The notes under the pieces are model-generated. The model made no database searches. It saw nothing but the letters and a program-made list of their open reading frames with translations, and was not told the origin of the DNA. Shown here one piece after another: positions 17,495 to 26,234 of a stretch of DNA of 64,000 nucleotides. The first letter of the stretch is position 1, and every line of letters starts with the position of its first letter. This DNA comes from Anaerohalosphaeraceae bacterium (lineage in GTDB: Bacteria; Planctomycetota; Phycisphaerae; Sedimentisphaerales; Anaerohalosphaeraceae): assembly GCA_037479115.1 (NCBI GenBank), contig JBBFLK010000003.1, positions 108,501 through 172,500 on the forward strand, given 5' to 3'. The translations under genes and the position numbers were made by a program.

Positions 17495-17803
17495 GTGAGT
17501 GAACCGGTTGCGGAAATTGAGGTGGAGATTCAGAATGAAGAGGGTCTTCATTTGCGCCCTGCGGTGCAGTTTGTGGACCTGGCCAGCCGGTTTCGCTCTG
17601 CGATAACGGTGTCGCACGGTTCGGTTCAGGCGGACGCCAAGAGTGTGATGGAAATGACCCTTTTGGCGGCGGCGTGCGGCAGCCGTCTGAAAATTCGGGC
17701 TGTCGGTCCGGATGCCCACGAGGCGATTGCGGCTCTCGGGGAGCTGGTCGCAAAAAATTTCCATTCGGCCCCCCAGTCAGCGGATGCGAGAAAAAAAGGA
17801 TAA
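17495..17803 (+). CDS. ptsH: Phosphocarrier protein HPr
   Basis: 102 residues, starting with GTG. The phospho-accepting His19 is in G-L-H-L-R-P-A (the usual A after H is L). Ser50 in A-K-S-V-M-E-M occupies the regulatory serine position. It carries phosphate from enzyme I, whose gene begins 9 nt later, to the IIA proteins. The C-terminal 15 residues are an extra polar tail. Confidence 0.92.
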   Translation: MSEPVAEIEVEIQNEEGLHLRPAVQFVDLASRFRSAITVSHGSVQADAKSVMEMTLLAAACGSRLKIRAVGPDAHEAIAALGELVAKNFHSAPQSADARKKG

Positions 17804-17812
17804 CCTGCCGAC

Positions 17813-19549
17813 ATGGAACTGCGAAAAGGCATAGCCGTTTCACCGGGGATAGCCATTGCCCGGGCGATGGTGATTGATTCGAAGGATTATCGAATTCCCC
17901 GCCGGTCGATTATGGCCTCCCAGCGCGCCGGCGAAATCAAACGGGTTCGGCGTGCGTTTGCGGATGCCATCCGCGAGCTGGACCAGATTCAGACGGCCAA
18001 GCGAATTGAGGAGGGCTCGATTCGGGACATTTTCGCCGTGCACATGCGGTTTCTTCGCGACAAGCGCTTTCTCAAGCGGATTACGGATTACATCGAGAAG
18101 GAGCTGGTGACGGCGGAATATGCCGTTTCGACGATTCTGCGGGAGATTGCCTCGCATTTTGAGAAGGTCGATGATGTCTATATCAGCGAACGGGCGGCGG
18201 ACATCTACGATATTGAACGGCGTCTGCTGACGCATCTGCTGGGCAAGGTGGCCGAAGAGGTCGAGCACCTCCGGGAGGAAGTGGTGATTGTCGCCCATGA
18301 CCTGGCTCCGACTCAGACGGCCAGTTTCAACAAAACCTTTGTCAAAGGGTTTGCAACAGAGCGCGGCGGTCGGACCAGCCATACGGCGATTATCGCCCGC
18401 TCGCTGGGGATACCCGCCGTCGTGGCGCTGGAAGGGCTGATGAGCTGCGTGACGGCTCAGAGCACCGTCATTATCGACGGCAACCGCGGGTTGGTGGTGA
18501 TTGACCCCGATGAGACCACGCTGGAGGAATACCGCACCTATGCCCGCCGCTTTACGGAGTTTGAGCATGAGCTGGACGGCTTTCGGGATCTTCCGGCCGT
18601 CACCCGCGACGGCGTGCCGATTACCCTGCTGGGCAATGTGGAGTTTCCGGATGAGGCGGAGGTGGTCCTGCAGAAGGGCGGTCAGGGCATCGGGCTGTAC
18701 CGGACGGAATTTTTGTATCTGTACGGCGGCACCGAGCCCACGGAGGATGACCACTATCATGCGTATTCGGAAGTGGCTCGGCTGATGAACGGCAAACCCA
18801 TCGTCATCCGGACGATGGATTTGGGGGCGGATAAGGTGCCCCATACCACGCGCCATCCGCAGGAGGCCAATCCGGTGCTGGGGCTTCGATCGATTCGATA
18901 CTGCCTGCAGAACCTGCCGCTGTTTAAGACGCAGCTGCGGGCGATTCTCCGGGCCTCGACACTGGGGGATGTGCGGGTGATGTTCCCGCTGATTACCACT
19001 ATGCAGGAGCTTCGCCAGGCCAAGATGATTCTGCGGGATGTGATGGAGGATTTGGACGAATACGGGGTCCCGTACAATGCGCAGATGCCGGTGGGGATTA
19101 TGATTGAAACGCCCAGTTCGGCGCTGACGGCGGGCCTTTTGGCGCTGGAGAGCGATTTTTTCAGCATCGGCACCAATGACCTGATCCAGTACACCCTCGC
19201 GGTGGACCGGGGAAACGAGCATGTTTCCACGATGTACTCCGGGGCGGAGCCGGCGGTGCTGTATCTGATTCGCAGTGTAATACACGATGCCAGCAAAGCC
19301 GGCATCGGGCTGAGCATCTGCGGGGAAATGGCTTCCGAGCCCGAGTTTGTGATGCTGCTGCTGGGGATGGGGGTGCGGATTCTGTCGATGGCTCCGCCGC
19401 TGATTCCGGAGGTCAAGAAGATTGTCTGTTCGGTCACGATTGAGGAGTGCAATCTTCTGGCCCGCAAAGTGGCAACCATGGATTCCCAGCGTCAAATCAA
19501 GAATCTGCTTCGAGATGCAGCCAGCCGGATTCTGCCGGTGGAATACTGA
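17813..19549 (+). CDS. ptsI: Phosphoenolpyruvate-protein phosphotransferase (PTS enzyme I)
   Basis: 578 residues, typical for enzyme I. The N-terminal domain binds HPr. The swivelling phosphohistidine domain has His190 in G-G-R-T-S-H-T-A-I-I-A-R. The C-terminal PEP-binding barrel has G-L-Y-R-T-E-F-L-Y, the arginine-rich R-T-M-D-L-G-A-D-K and the catalytic-Cys motif S-I-C-G-E-M-A. It starts phosphate flow from PEP to HPr. There is no GAF domain, so it is the ptsI rather than ptsP form despite its ptsN neighbour. Confidence 0.95.
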   Translation: MELRKGIAVSPGIAIARAMVIDSKDYRIPRRSIMASQRAGEIKRVRRAFADAIRELDQIQTAKRIEEGSIRDIFAVHMRFLRDKRFLKRITDYIEKELVTAEYAVSTILREIASHFEKVDDVYISERAADIYDIERRLLTHLLGKVAEEVEHLREEVVIVAHDLAPTQTASFNKTFVKGFATERGGRTSHTAIIARSLGIPAVVALEGLMSCVTAQSTVIIDGNRGLVVIDPDETTLEEYRTYARRFTEFEHELDGFRDLPAVTRDGVPITLLGNVEFPDEAEVVLQKGGQGIGLYRTEFLYLYGGTEPTEDDHYHAYSEVARLMNGKPIVIRTMDLGADKVPHTTRHPQEANPVLGLRSIRYCLQNLPLFKTQLRAILRASTLGDVRVMFPLITTMQELRQAKMILRDVMEDLDEYGVPYNAQMPVGIMIETPSSALTAGLLALESDFFSIGTNDLIQYTLAVDRGNEHVSTMYSGAEPAVLYLIRSVIHDASKAGIGLSICGEMASEPEFVMLLLGMGVRILSMAPPLIPEVKKIVCSVTIEECNLLARKVATMDSQRQIKNLLRDAASRILPVEY

Positions 19550-19573
19550 CATAAACGGCGGAGGCGGATTGGG

Positions 19574-20224
19574 ATGAACCGGCGGACAGCCATGAGGATT
19601 GTGTTTGATATTCAGGGGGATTTGTGTGTTCTTTCGCATCGGGAAACGATGACGATGTGGGCCCGGGTCCTGGCCCGTTCCGGGCTGCCGGTTTCCTTCA
19701 GTGCGGGGTTTAATCCGCATCCGCGTCTGTCGCTTCCTTTGCCGCGTGCGGTCGGAGTGGAAGGCGAAGGGGAAGTGCTTTGGGTTCAATTGGAAAGGGT
19801 GTGCACCCTGTCTGAAACGGAAGGTCTGGCTCAGAAACTTCCGGCGGGCTGCACAATCCGGTGTATCGAGGTTCCGGCGAGTCCGGGTCCCCGGCAGGCG
19901 GTGCGAGCGGATTATGTTTTTGAGCGGGGGGAAGAGGTTTCTGCAGACTTCTGGCTCGAGCGGCTCCAGTGGGCTCAGCAGCAGCTTTTGTCAGGAGAAC
20001 CGATTTGGCGGGAAAGACAAAAACCCGGCCGGCAAAACAAGATTCTGGATGTTCATTCGTATCTGGAGGGAATCCGCGGGGATTCCGAGCGGATTTGTCT
20101 GGTCTGCCGAATCACGCCGGAGGGGACGCTTCGTCTGGAGGAAATGCTGGACTGGCTGGGGCTGAAACGGGAGGACCTTGCGGGGCCTCCGCGAAGAAAC
20201 AATGTAGTCTGGACGGACAATTGA
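19574..20224 (+). CDS. DUF2344 / TIGR03936 radical-SAM-associated protein
   Basis: 216 residues. The family signature is clear: L-S-H-R-E-T-M-T-M-W-A-R-V-L-A-R-S-G followed by F-N-P-H-P-R-L-S-L-P-L-P. Members sit beside or fused to a B12-dependent-type radical SAM protein and next to RNase E/G; here only the RNase E/G neighbour (18 nt downstream) is present in the window. The biochemical role is not established, and the radical SAM partner must be elsewhere or missing. Confidence 0.85.
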   Translation: MNRRTAMRIVFDIQGDLCVLSHRETMTMWARVLARSGLPVSFSAGFNPHPRLSLPLPRAVGVEGEGEVLWVQLERVCTLSETEGLAQKLPAGCTIRCIEVPASPGPRQAVRADYVFERGEEVSADFWLERLQWAQQQLLSGEPIWRERQKPGRQNKILDVHSYLEGIRGDSERICLVCRITPEGTLRLEEMLDWLGLKREDLAGPPRRNNVVWTDN

Positions 20225-20242
20225 GCAGCGGGGTTTGTAAAG

Positions 20243-21769
20243 ATGGCACGTGAAATGCTGGTAAATGTTGCAGAAGGGGAAGAATGCCGAATCGCCGTCG
20301 TGGACGACGGGGTGCTGGAGGAACTGTACATCGAACGGGCCAATGTGGCCAGCACCGTCGGCAATATTTATAAGGGCCGTATTGTCAATATTGAGGCGGG
20401 GATTCAGGCGGCGTTTGTGGATTTTGGGCAGCCCAAGAGCGGCTTCCTGCACATCAGCGACCTGCATCCGCGGTATTTTCCGGAAGGGCAGGACAAGGAG
20501 GAGGAAAAAATCGGCCGGCGTCAGTCGGTAACCCAGCGTCCTCTGATTCAAAAATGTCTGAAGAAGGGAATGGAAATTATTGTGCAGGTGATTAAGGAGG
20601 GCATCAACACCAAGGGCCCCACGCTGAGCACCTATATTTCCCTGCCGGGCCGGTATGCTGTTTTGATGCCCTGGATGAATCAGGTGGGGGTTTCGCAGAA
20701 GATTGAGGATGAAGCGGAGCGCAAACGGCTTCGGGAGCTGGCCTCGACGCTCAAACTGCCCAAGCAGTCGGGACTGATTATCCGCACAGCCGCGCAGATG
20801 GCGACCAAACGGGAGCTGCAGAACGACGTGTCGTATCTGTCGCGATTGTGGAATGCGATTCTCAAACGCAGTGAGACCGAAAAGGCCCCGGCACTGATTT
20901 ATCAGGAGTCGGATTTGGTCATCCGGACGGTGCGGGATATTTTTGACAGCCGCATCAGCAAGATTTACTGCGACAGTGAGGCTATTACCCAGAAAATTAA
21001 GGATTTTCTGGGCATTGTGCAGCCGCGGATGTGCAGCCGGGTGGTTTATTATGACGGAAAGGTGCCGCTGTTCAGCCGATTCCGAATTGAGCAGGAGATT
21101 GAGAAGATTCAGTCTCCGTATGTGCCGCTCAAGAGCGGCGGCTCGCTGGTGATTGAGCAAACCGAGGCGCTGGTGGCCATCGATGTCAACAGCGGCAAAT
21201 ACCGCAAACAGGACAACGCCGAACAGACGGCCCTGAAGATTAATCTGGAGGCGGCCAAGGAGATTGTGCGGCAGCTGAAGCTGCGGGATTTGGGCGGCCT
21301 GATTGTCTGCGATTTTATCGATATGCGGGACGGAAAGAATCGCCGGGAGGTGGAGCGGGTTTTTCGGGAGGCGCTCAAGAGCGACCGGGCTCGTTCGCGT
21401 GCCCTGAAGATGAGCCAGTTCGGTCTGATTGAGCTGACGCGGCAGCGCATTCGTCCGTCGCTTCAGCTGAGTACCTATCAGAAATGTCCGCATTGTCAGG
21501 GCCGCGGGCTGGTCAAGAGTTATGAATCGCAGGCGATTGAGCTGATTCGTCTGCTGCAGACGGCGGCGGCCCGCAAAGAGATTCAGAAGATTGAGCTGCG
21601 CGTCCAGCCGGAGGTTGCGGATTTTCTTCAGAATCAGAAACGGTCGGTCCTGGTGCGCCTGGAAACGGAAAATGAAAAGGAAATCGCGGTCCATGCAGAC
21701 TGGAAAGCGGATGGGCAGACTCCTAAAATCACTTGCTATGATGCGCGAGGCAACGAGGTGAAAATTTGA
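20243..21769 (+). CDS. rng: Ribonuclease E/G family endoribonuclease
   Basis: 508 residues, RNase G size. An S1 RNA-binding domain is at about 35-120 (G-N-I-Y-K-G-R-I). The catalytic core holds the metal-binding aspartates in V-A-I-D-V-N-S-G-K and V-C-D-F-I-D-M-R-D. The zinc-link C-P-H-C-Q-G-R-G is near 418-425. No long C-terminal scaffold is present, so it is not a full RNase E. It processes rRNA and mRNA. Its stop overlaps the TTG start of kdsD. Confidence 0.92.
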   Translation: MAREMLVNVAEGEECRIAVVDDGVLEELYIERANVASTVGNIYKGRIVNIEAGIQAAFVDFGQPKSGFLHISDLHPRYFPEGQDKEEEKIGRRQSVTQRPLIQKCLKKGMEIIVQVIKEGINTKGPTLSTYISLPGRYAVLMPWMNQVGVSQKIEDEAERKRLRELASTLKLPKQSGLIIRTAAQMATKRELQNDVSYLSRLWNAILKRSETEKAPALIYQESDLVIRTVRDIFDSRISKIYCDSEAITQKIKDFLGIVQPRMCSRVVYYDGKVPLFSRFRIEQEIEKIQSPYVPLKSGGSLVIEQTEALVAIDVNSGKYRKQDNAEQTALKINLEAAKEIVRQLKLRDLGGLIVCDFIDMRDGKNRREVERVFREALKSDRARSRALKMSQFGLIELTRQRIRPSLQLSTYQKCPHCQGRGLVKSYESQAIELIRLLQTAAARKEIQKIELRVQPEVADFLQNQKRSVLVRLETENEKEIAVHADWKADGQTPKITCYDARGNEVKI

Positions 21770-22785
21770 ATAAGAATGGGACAAAATCAAAGGAATGTTC
21801 CTCAATAAAGCCGGATTTGGCTTATGCCAGACGGGTGATTGAAGCAGAAGCGGCCGGAATCGCCGGGCTGGTTTGTTTGGTGGAATCGGCGGCTTTTGCG
21901 GAGGCTGTGCGTCGGATTTACGAATGCCGCGGTTCGGTTATTGTGACGGGGGTCGGCAAGGCCGGCCAGATTGGTCAGAAAATCAGCGGCACACTGGCCT
22001 CAACGGGGACGCCGAGTCATTTTCTGCATCCGACCGAGGCGCTGCACGGCGACCTGGGCCGGGTCGGGCCGGAGGATGTAGTCCTGGCGCTCAGCCACAG
22101 CGGGCGTAGCGATGAAATTCTGCGGCTGGTGGAGCCGCTCAAACAGCGAGAGATTTCGCTGATCAGCATTGTGGGAGACGGGCAGTCGCCGCTGGCCCGC
22201 TACAGCGATTTGGTGCTGTGCATGGGCGTTCAGGAGGAGGCCTGTCCGCACGGTTTGGCGCCGAGTGTTTCGACGACCTGTATGCTGGCCCTCGGAGATG
22301 CGCTGGCGCTGACGGTGATGAAGGCGCGGAACTTTACAATCGAAGATTATGCGCGGTTTCATCCCGGCGGGGCTTTGGGAGCCCGGCTGATTACCGTGGG
22401 CCAGTCGATGTGGTTTAAACGGGGCGAGACCCTGCCGCTGGCTCTGGAGACGGATACGGTGGAGGAGATGCTGAACAAGACGGCTGCGCTGAAGCGCCGC
22501 GGGGCGGTGATGATTGTGGATGAGGCGGGCAGACTGAAGGGGATTATTACGGACGGGGACCTTCGCCGTGCGATGACGCGGCTGGGCGCGGAGGTGTTTG
22601 CCCGCAGGACGGCGGACTTAATGACATCGCCCTGCAAGCGGGTGACGGAAGAGACCCTGGCGGCCGAGGCGATGGCGATTTTCCATAAATACCGGATTGA
22701 TGAACTGCCGGTGGTGGATGCACAGGAACGGCCGGTGGGGTTAATCGATGTACAGGATATTGTCAGTCTGAAAATTGTTCAGTAA
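21766..22785 (+). CDS. kdsD: Arabinose-5-phosphate isomerase KdsD
   Basis: 339 residues. SIS sugar-isomerase domain about 40-185 (G-V-G-K-A-G-Q-I-G and S-H-S-G-R-S-D-E), then two CBS domains about 205-265 and 275-335. It converts ribulose-5-phosphate to arabinose-5-phosphate, the first step to Kdo for lipopolysaccharide. The start is a TTG in a TTGA overlap with the rng stop, with GAGGTG upstream. It is followed by kdsC. Confidence 0.92.
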   Translation: MNKNGTKSKECSSIKPDLAYARRVIEAEAAGIAGLVCLVESAAFAEAVRRIYECRGSVIVTGVGKAGQIGQKISGTLASTGTPSHFLHPTEALHGDLGRVGPEDVVLALSHSGRSDEILRLVEPLKQREISLISIVGDGQSPLARYSDLVLCMGVQEEACPHGLAPSVSTTCMLALGDALALTVMKARNFTIEDYARFHPGGALGARLITVGQSMWFKRGETLPLALETDTVEEMLNKTAALKRRGAVMIVDEAGRLKGIITDGDLRRAMTRLGAEVFARRTADLMTSPCKRVTEETLAAEAMAIFHKYRIDELPVVDAQERPVGLIDVQDIVSLKIVQ

Positions 22786-22787
22786 GG

Positions 22788-23321
22788 ATGGAGATGGCGG
22801 CCAAAACCCGAGGAAATCTGAATCGAATTCGTCTGCTGCTTCTGGATGTGGACGGGGTCCTGACCGATGGGAGTCTTCTGATTCATCCGGACGGCTCGGA
22901 GAGCAAGTGGTTTAATGTCTATGACGGACATCGGATTCGGATGTGGCAGCGGGCGGGTCTGCTGTGCGGGCTGCTGAGCGGCCGACAGTCGGAGGCGACG
23001 CTGCGGCGGGCCGAACAGCTCCAGATTTCGCTGGTTCTGCAGGGCTGCGCGGAAAAACTGCCTGCCTTTGAGCAGGTGCTGTCGGATATGCAGCTGGAGC
23101 CGGATGAGGTGGCCTATGTGGGGGATGACTGGATGGATTTGCCGATTCTGCGGCGGGTCGGGTTTGCCGCAGCGGTGGCCAATGCTCCGAAGGAAGTGCG
23201 GCAGTATGCGGATTATGTAACGGCCTGCGAGGGGGGAAAGGGAGCCGTGGCGGAGGTGATTGAATATCTTTTGCGGACGACCGGACGCTGGGATGACCTT
23301 TTGAAACCATATCAGGTGTAG
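22788..23321 (+). CDS. kdsC: 3-deoxy-D-manno-octulosonate 8-phosphate phosphatase KdsC
   Basis: 177 residues, a HAD-superfamily phosphatase without cap (KdsC length). Motif I is L-L-L-D-V-D-G-V-L-T-D-G, motif II includes L-L-S-G-R-Q-S, and motif IV is Y-V-G-D-D-W-M-D-L. It removes phosphate from Kdo-8-phosphate. It is 2 nt after kdsD and 3 nt before the LptC/OstA-like gene, so the three form one lipopolysaccharide operon. Confidence 0.9.
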   Translation: MEMAAKTRGNLNRIRLLLLDVDGVLTDGSLLIHPDGSESKWFNVYDGHRIRMWQRAGLLCGLLSGRQSEATLRRAEQLQISLVLQGCAEKLPAFEQVLSDMQLEPDEVAYVGDDWMDLPILRRVGFAAAVANAPKEVRQYADYVTACEGGKGAVAEVIEYLLRTTGRWDDLLKPYQV

Positions 23322-23324
23322 CCG

Positions 23325-26177
23325 ATGGCGGAACGAAGTTGGATTCGAAGAACAGCATTAGCCGCAGCGGGGCTGGCCGCCGCCGCCGCGGTCTTTATAA
23401 TTTTCGGGCGGCTCAGTCCGTCTGTATCTGTTCCGTCTCCCAAGACGGCTCCGGTTGCTGTGCCGGATATTCCGAAACGGTCCGGAACGGAAAACCGTCC
23501 GATTGCAGATACGTCAATTGAGCTGGTGGAAAACAGCCGCTGGGTGCGCCGCGACCCGCAAACCAAACGGGTCATAGAAATCGGCGGTTTTACCAAACTG
23601 CTTACGCCCACGGAAGGCACGGCGTACTGGATTGTAGAGTCCCCGTATCTGATTCGGTATGAAGACCGTTTCGTCTGCCGCATTGACGCCCGACGCGGAC
23701 GGATTCAGATGGACACCAGCGGGCAGGTTCCGTCCAATGTCGAACTTCGTGAGCAGGTAATCCTGCAAATACGGGCACCGGAGGGCCAAGAGGACGAAAT
23801 CTCCGCGCAGATTTTTCTGGAGGATTTGACCTACAACAGCGAACGGTCTGAATTTTTCACCGAAGGCCCCGTTCAGGTCGTCTCACAGGAAGCCGAGCTG
23901 AAGGGAAAGGGGCTGATGCTTGTTTACAATCCGCGTTTGAGCCGGATGGAATATCTGGAAGTGCGGAATCTGGATTATCTGCTGATTAAAGAAGCAGCCG
24001 GACTTGGCACGTCCGATTCAGCCAAAGAAGCCGAAGGCGGGCCCGCAAACATGCTTGCGGGGCCTTCGGAAAAAGACGGACAGTCCGCTTCCGCATCGGG
24101 GACTGCCGAACCGCTTTACTACGAATGCAGCCTTCGAGACGATGTGGTGGTTCAGTACGGTACGCGGCTGGTTGTGGCCGGAGCTGACCAGGTCAACATT
24201 CGTCAGATTCTCTGGCAGAAAAGTGCGAAGGACTCAGCGCCGGCAAATCCGCCGCGTCCGGAACCGATGTCGTCGGAGCCGCCGGTTCAAGGGCCGGTTT
24301 CGCTAAAGCTGCCGGAAGCAGAAACAAGGACAGACAACCCGGTCCGGCCTGCGGAGAATGAGGTCTTGATTACCTGTCGGGGCGGGGTTGTTATTCAGGC
24401 TGCACCGGAGCAGAAGCCGACCGGAGAAATGAAACCGGTCTCAGCGGTCGAGATGATCGGTCGGCTTCGGATTGAGCGGCTGGCGGACGATTCCCAAACG
24501 AGGATTCCGCTGGCGGTTTGTTCGGCCCTGCGGTATGTGCTGGCCGAGGATGTGCTCGAATTGTTTTCGGATTCCAAAGACAATCCGATTTGGCTGTATC
24601 TGGACCGCTCCGGAGACCGAATCCGCACCCTGGGGAATGTCTTCTGGGACCGCCGGAGCAATCTGGCGCGGGTTGACGGACCGGGACAGGTCTTTCTGGA
24701 AGGAGATGCCTCAAAATCCGGTGAAGGCCGCAAAGAGGTGCTTTTCCATGGACCGATGGATTTGGAGTTTGCTCCGGCACCTTCGGATTCACTGCTGTCG
24801 CTGAAAACGGCCAATCTGGCCGGCGGCGTGGAGGCCCTTTGGGAAAAGGAGGGCCTTCGGAGCCGCTCGCAGCAGGCCTTTTTGGCCTTCGAACCGCTCA
24901 CGAGCAAACCGCGTCTTCTCGATTTGAAAGGCAATGTCCAGTTTGAAACCAACTCAGGGGGACAGTCGTCGCGAGTCGAGGCCCGGCAGTCCACGTTTCA
25001 TTTTGACCCGTCCGGACAGGTCAAACAGGCCCATTTGGCCGGACAGGTGCGGATGACGACTCCGGACCAAACGGTGGAGTCGGATTCAGCGGACATTGCT
25101 TTCGAGCAGACGAAGGAGGGCCGCCTGGTGCCGGCCCAGGTCCAGCTGCAGGGCCGTTCTCAGATTCAAAGCCGACCGCAGGAAGACCTGCCTCCGGCCC
25201 GGTTTGAGGCCCTTCGCATCGATTATGATTTCCTTCGGGGCACCGCCCGTGCAGCGGGCCCTGTCTTCTTTGCCTTTTATACGCCTGCAGACGCCTCCAC
25301 GCCGCTCCGGACGGAACCGATTCCGGTGGAAATTACGGCGGAGGATTTTGCAGAGTTTTCGACGGACGGGCGGGGGACGATCGAGCAGGTCGTCTTTCGG
25401 GGCAAGGTGTCGGCCCAATGGAAAGCCCAGGATGAGCGAGAACAGATTATCCGCCGTTTTTACGGTGACCGGCTCCTGGTTCAGCTCGGCCGCGGCACCG
25501 GAGGAGAACAGCGGATTCGCTATATTTCCATGCAGGACCAGCAGGTTTTGTTTGAATCGCTGCATTTTGCAGACCGCAAGAAAGTCAATCATCTGCGTCT
25601 GACGTGTCGGCAGTTCGAATATTTCGGACAGGAGGATCGGATTGTCGCGGTCGGTCCCGGAAAAATGGAGCTGAATAACCAGCAGGTTCCGGCTTCCTCG
25701 GACAGCGCGGGGCCGTTCAGTTTCCAAAGACCCTGTTTTGCTTATATGGAAGGGTTTGACCGGCTCAGCTGGCGGCTGTCCGCCAATGAGTTTTCCGGCG
25801 AGGGCACCGAGGGCATCTATCTGAATTACTGGCCGTTTGAAAACGGTCAGCTGGCGAATCAGATTATTGTTCAGTGTGTGCGGGTCCGAGCAGCCTTTTC
25901 CGACAAAGGCGGCGGGCGAAATGAACTGGATTTCCTGCGGGCGGACGGCGGCGTCGAATACCGCGAGCACAAGCAGGGCGGACGCTATCTGCAGGGAGAT
26001 GTCCTGACCTATGAAAAGCAGAACGGCTGGGTTGTGATAGAAGGCAGTCCGGAGCGTCCCTGCAAGGTAAACGGCGTGAATGTTCCGCTTATTCAGTACC
26101 ATCCGCAGACCGGTGAACTGAAGACCCGGCTGAGTCCGTCGCCGTCCGTTCTCACTCCCCAGAGTCCTGCCCCGTAA
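23325..26177 (+). CDS. Giant LptC/OstA-like lipopolysaccharide transport protein
   Basis: 950 residues. An N-terminal membrane anchor (about 8-27) is followed by a largely beta-stranded, periplasmic-looking chain. Segments such as A-E-L-K-G-K-G-L-M-L-V-Y and the repeated V-E-S-D-S-A-D / L-A-G-Q-V-R-M blocks resemble OstA/LptA and LptC beta-jellyroll repeats. Residues about 225-355 form a Pro/Ser-rich low-complexity linker. LptC is normally about 190 residues and LptA about 180, so this looks like LptC plus several OstA-like repeats in one chain. Position behind kdsD-kdsC supports a lipopolysaccharide-bridge role. lptA and lptB are not in the window. Domain borders need a profile search. Confidence 0.65.
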   Translation: MAERSWIRRTALAAAGLAAAAAVFIIFGRLSPSVSVPSPKTAPVAVPDIPKRSGTENRPIADTSIELVENSRWVRRDPQTKRVIEIGGFTKLLTPTEGTAYWIVESPYLIRYEDRFVCRIDARRGRIQMDTSGQVPSNVELREQVILQIRAPEGQEDEISAQIFLEDLTYNSERSEFFTEGPVQVVSQEAELKGKGLMLVYNPRLSRMEYLEVRNLDYLLIKEAAGLGTSDSAKEAEGGPANMLAGPSEKDGQSASASGTAEPLYYECSLRDDVVVQYGTRLVVAGADQVNIRQILWQKSAKDSAPANPPRPEPMSSEPPVQGPVSLKLPEAETRTDNPVRPAENEVLITCRGGVVIQAAPEQKPTGEMKPVSAVEMIGRLRIERLADDSQTRIPLAVCSALRYVLAEDVLELFSDSKDNPIWLYLDRSGDRIRTLGNVFWDRRSNLARVDGPGQVFLEGDASKSGEGRKEVLFHGPMDLEFAPAPSDSLLSLKTANLAGGVEALWEKEGLRSRSQQAFLAFEPLTSKPRLLDLKGNVQFETNSGGQSSRVEARQSTFHFDPSGQVKQAHLAGQVRMTTPDQTVESDSADIAFEQTKEGRLVPAQVQLQGRSQIQSRPQEDLPPARFEALRIDYDFLRGTARAAGPVFFAFYTPADASTPLRTEPIPVEITAEDFAEFSTDGRGTIEQVVFRGKVSAQWKAQDEREQIIRRFYGDRLLVQLGRGTGGEQRIRYISMQDQQVLFESLHFADRKKVNHLRLTCRQFEYFGQEDRIVAVGPGKMELNNQQVPASSDSAGPFSFQRPCFAYMEGFDRLSWRLSANEFSGEGTEGIYLNYWPFENGQLANQIIVQCVRVRAAFSDKGGGRNELDFLRADGGVEYREHKQGGRYLQGDVLTYEKQNGWVVIEGSPERPCKVNGVNVPLIQYHPQTGELKTRLSPSPSVLTPQSPAP

Positions 26178-26183
26178 AAATAA

Positions 26184-26212
26184 AAAAGCCCGCCGTCTGC
26201 CGGCGGGCTTTT
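26184..26212. terminator. Bidirectional intrinsic terminator
   Basis: An 8-bp GC stem (GCCCGCCG 26188-26195 with 26201-26208) is flanked by AAAA and TTTT that extend it, giving U-tracts in both directions. It separates the convergent LptC-like and EF-G-like genes. Confidence 0.9.
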
Positions 26213-26234
26213 GGATCGAATCTCCGTTAGGCGG

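Noticed and set aside
17840..19789. A 649-codon open frame on the minus strand opposite enzyme I
   Set aside because: It is the mirror of a highly GC-biased real gene; no ribosome site, no recognisable domain, and basic low-complexity composition.
19991..21805. A 604-codon minus-strand frame opposite rng
   Set aside because: RNase E/G motifs on the plus strand are decisive; the antisense frame has no family features.
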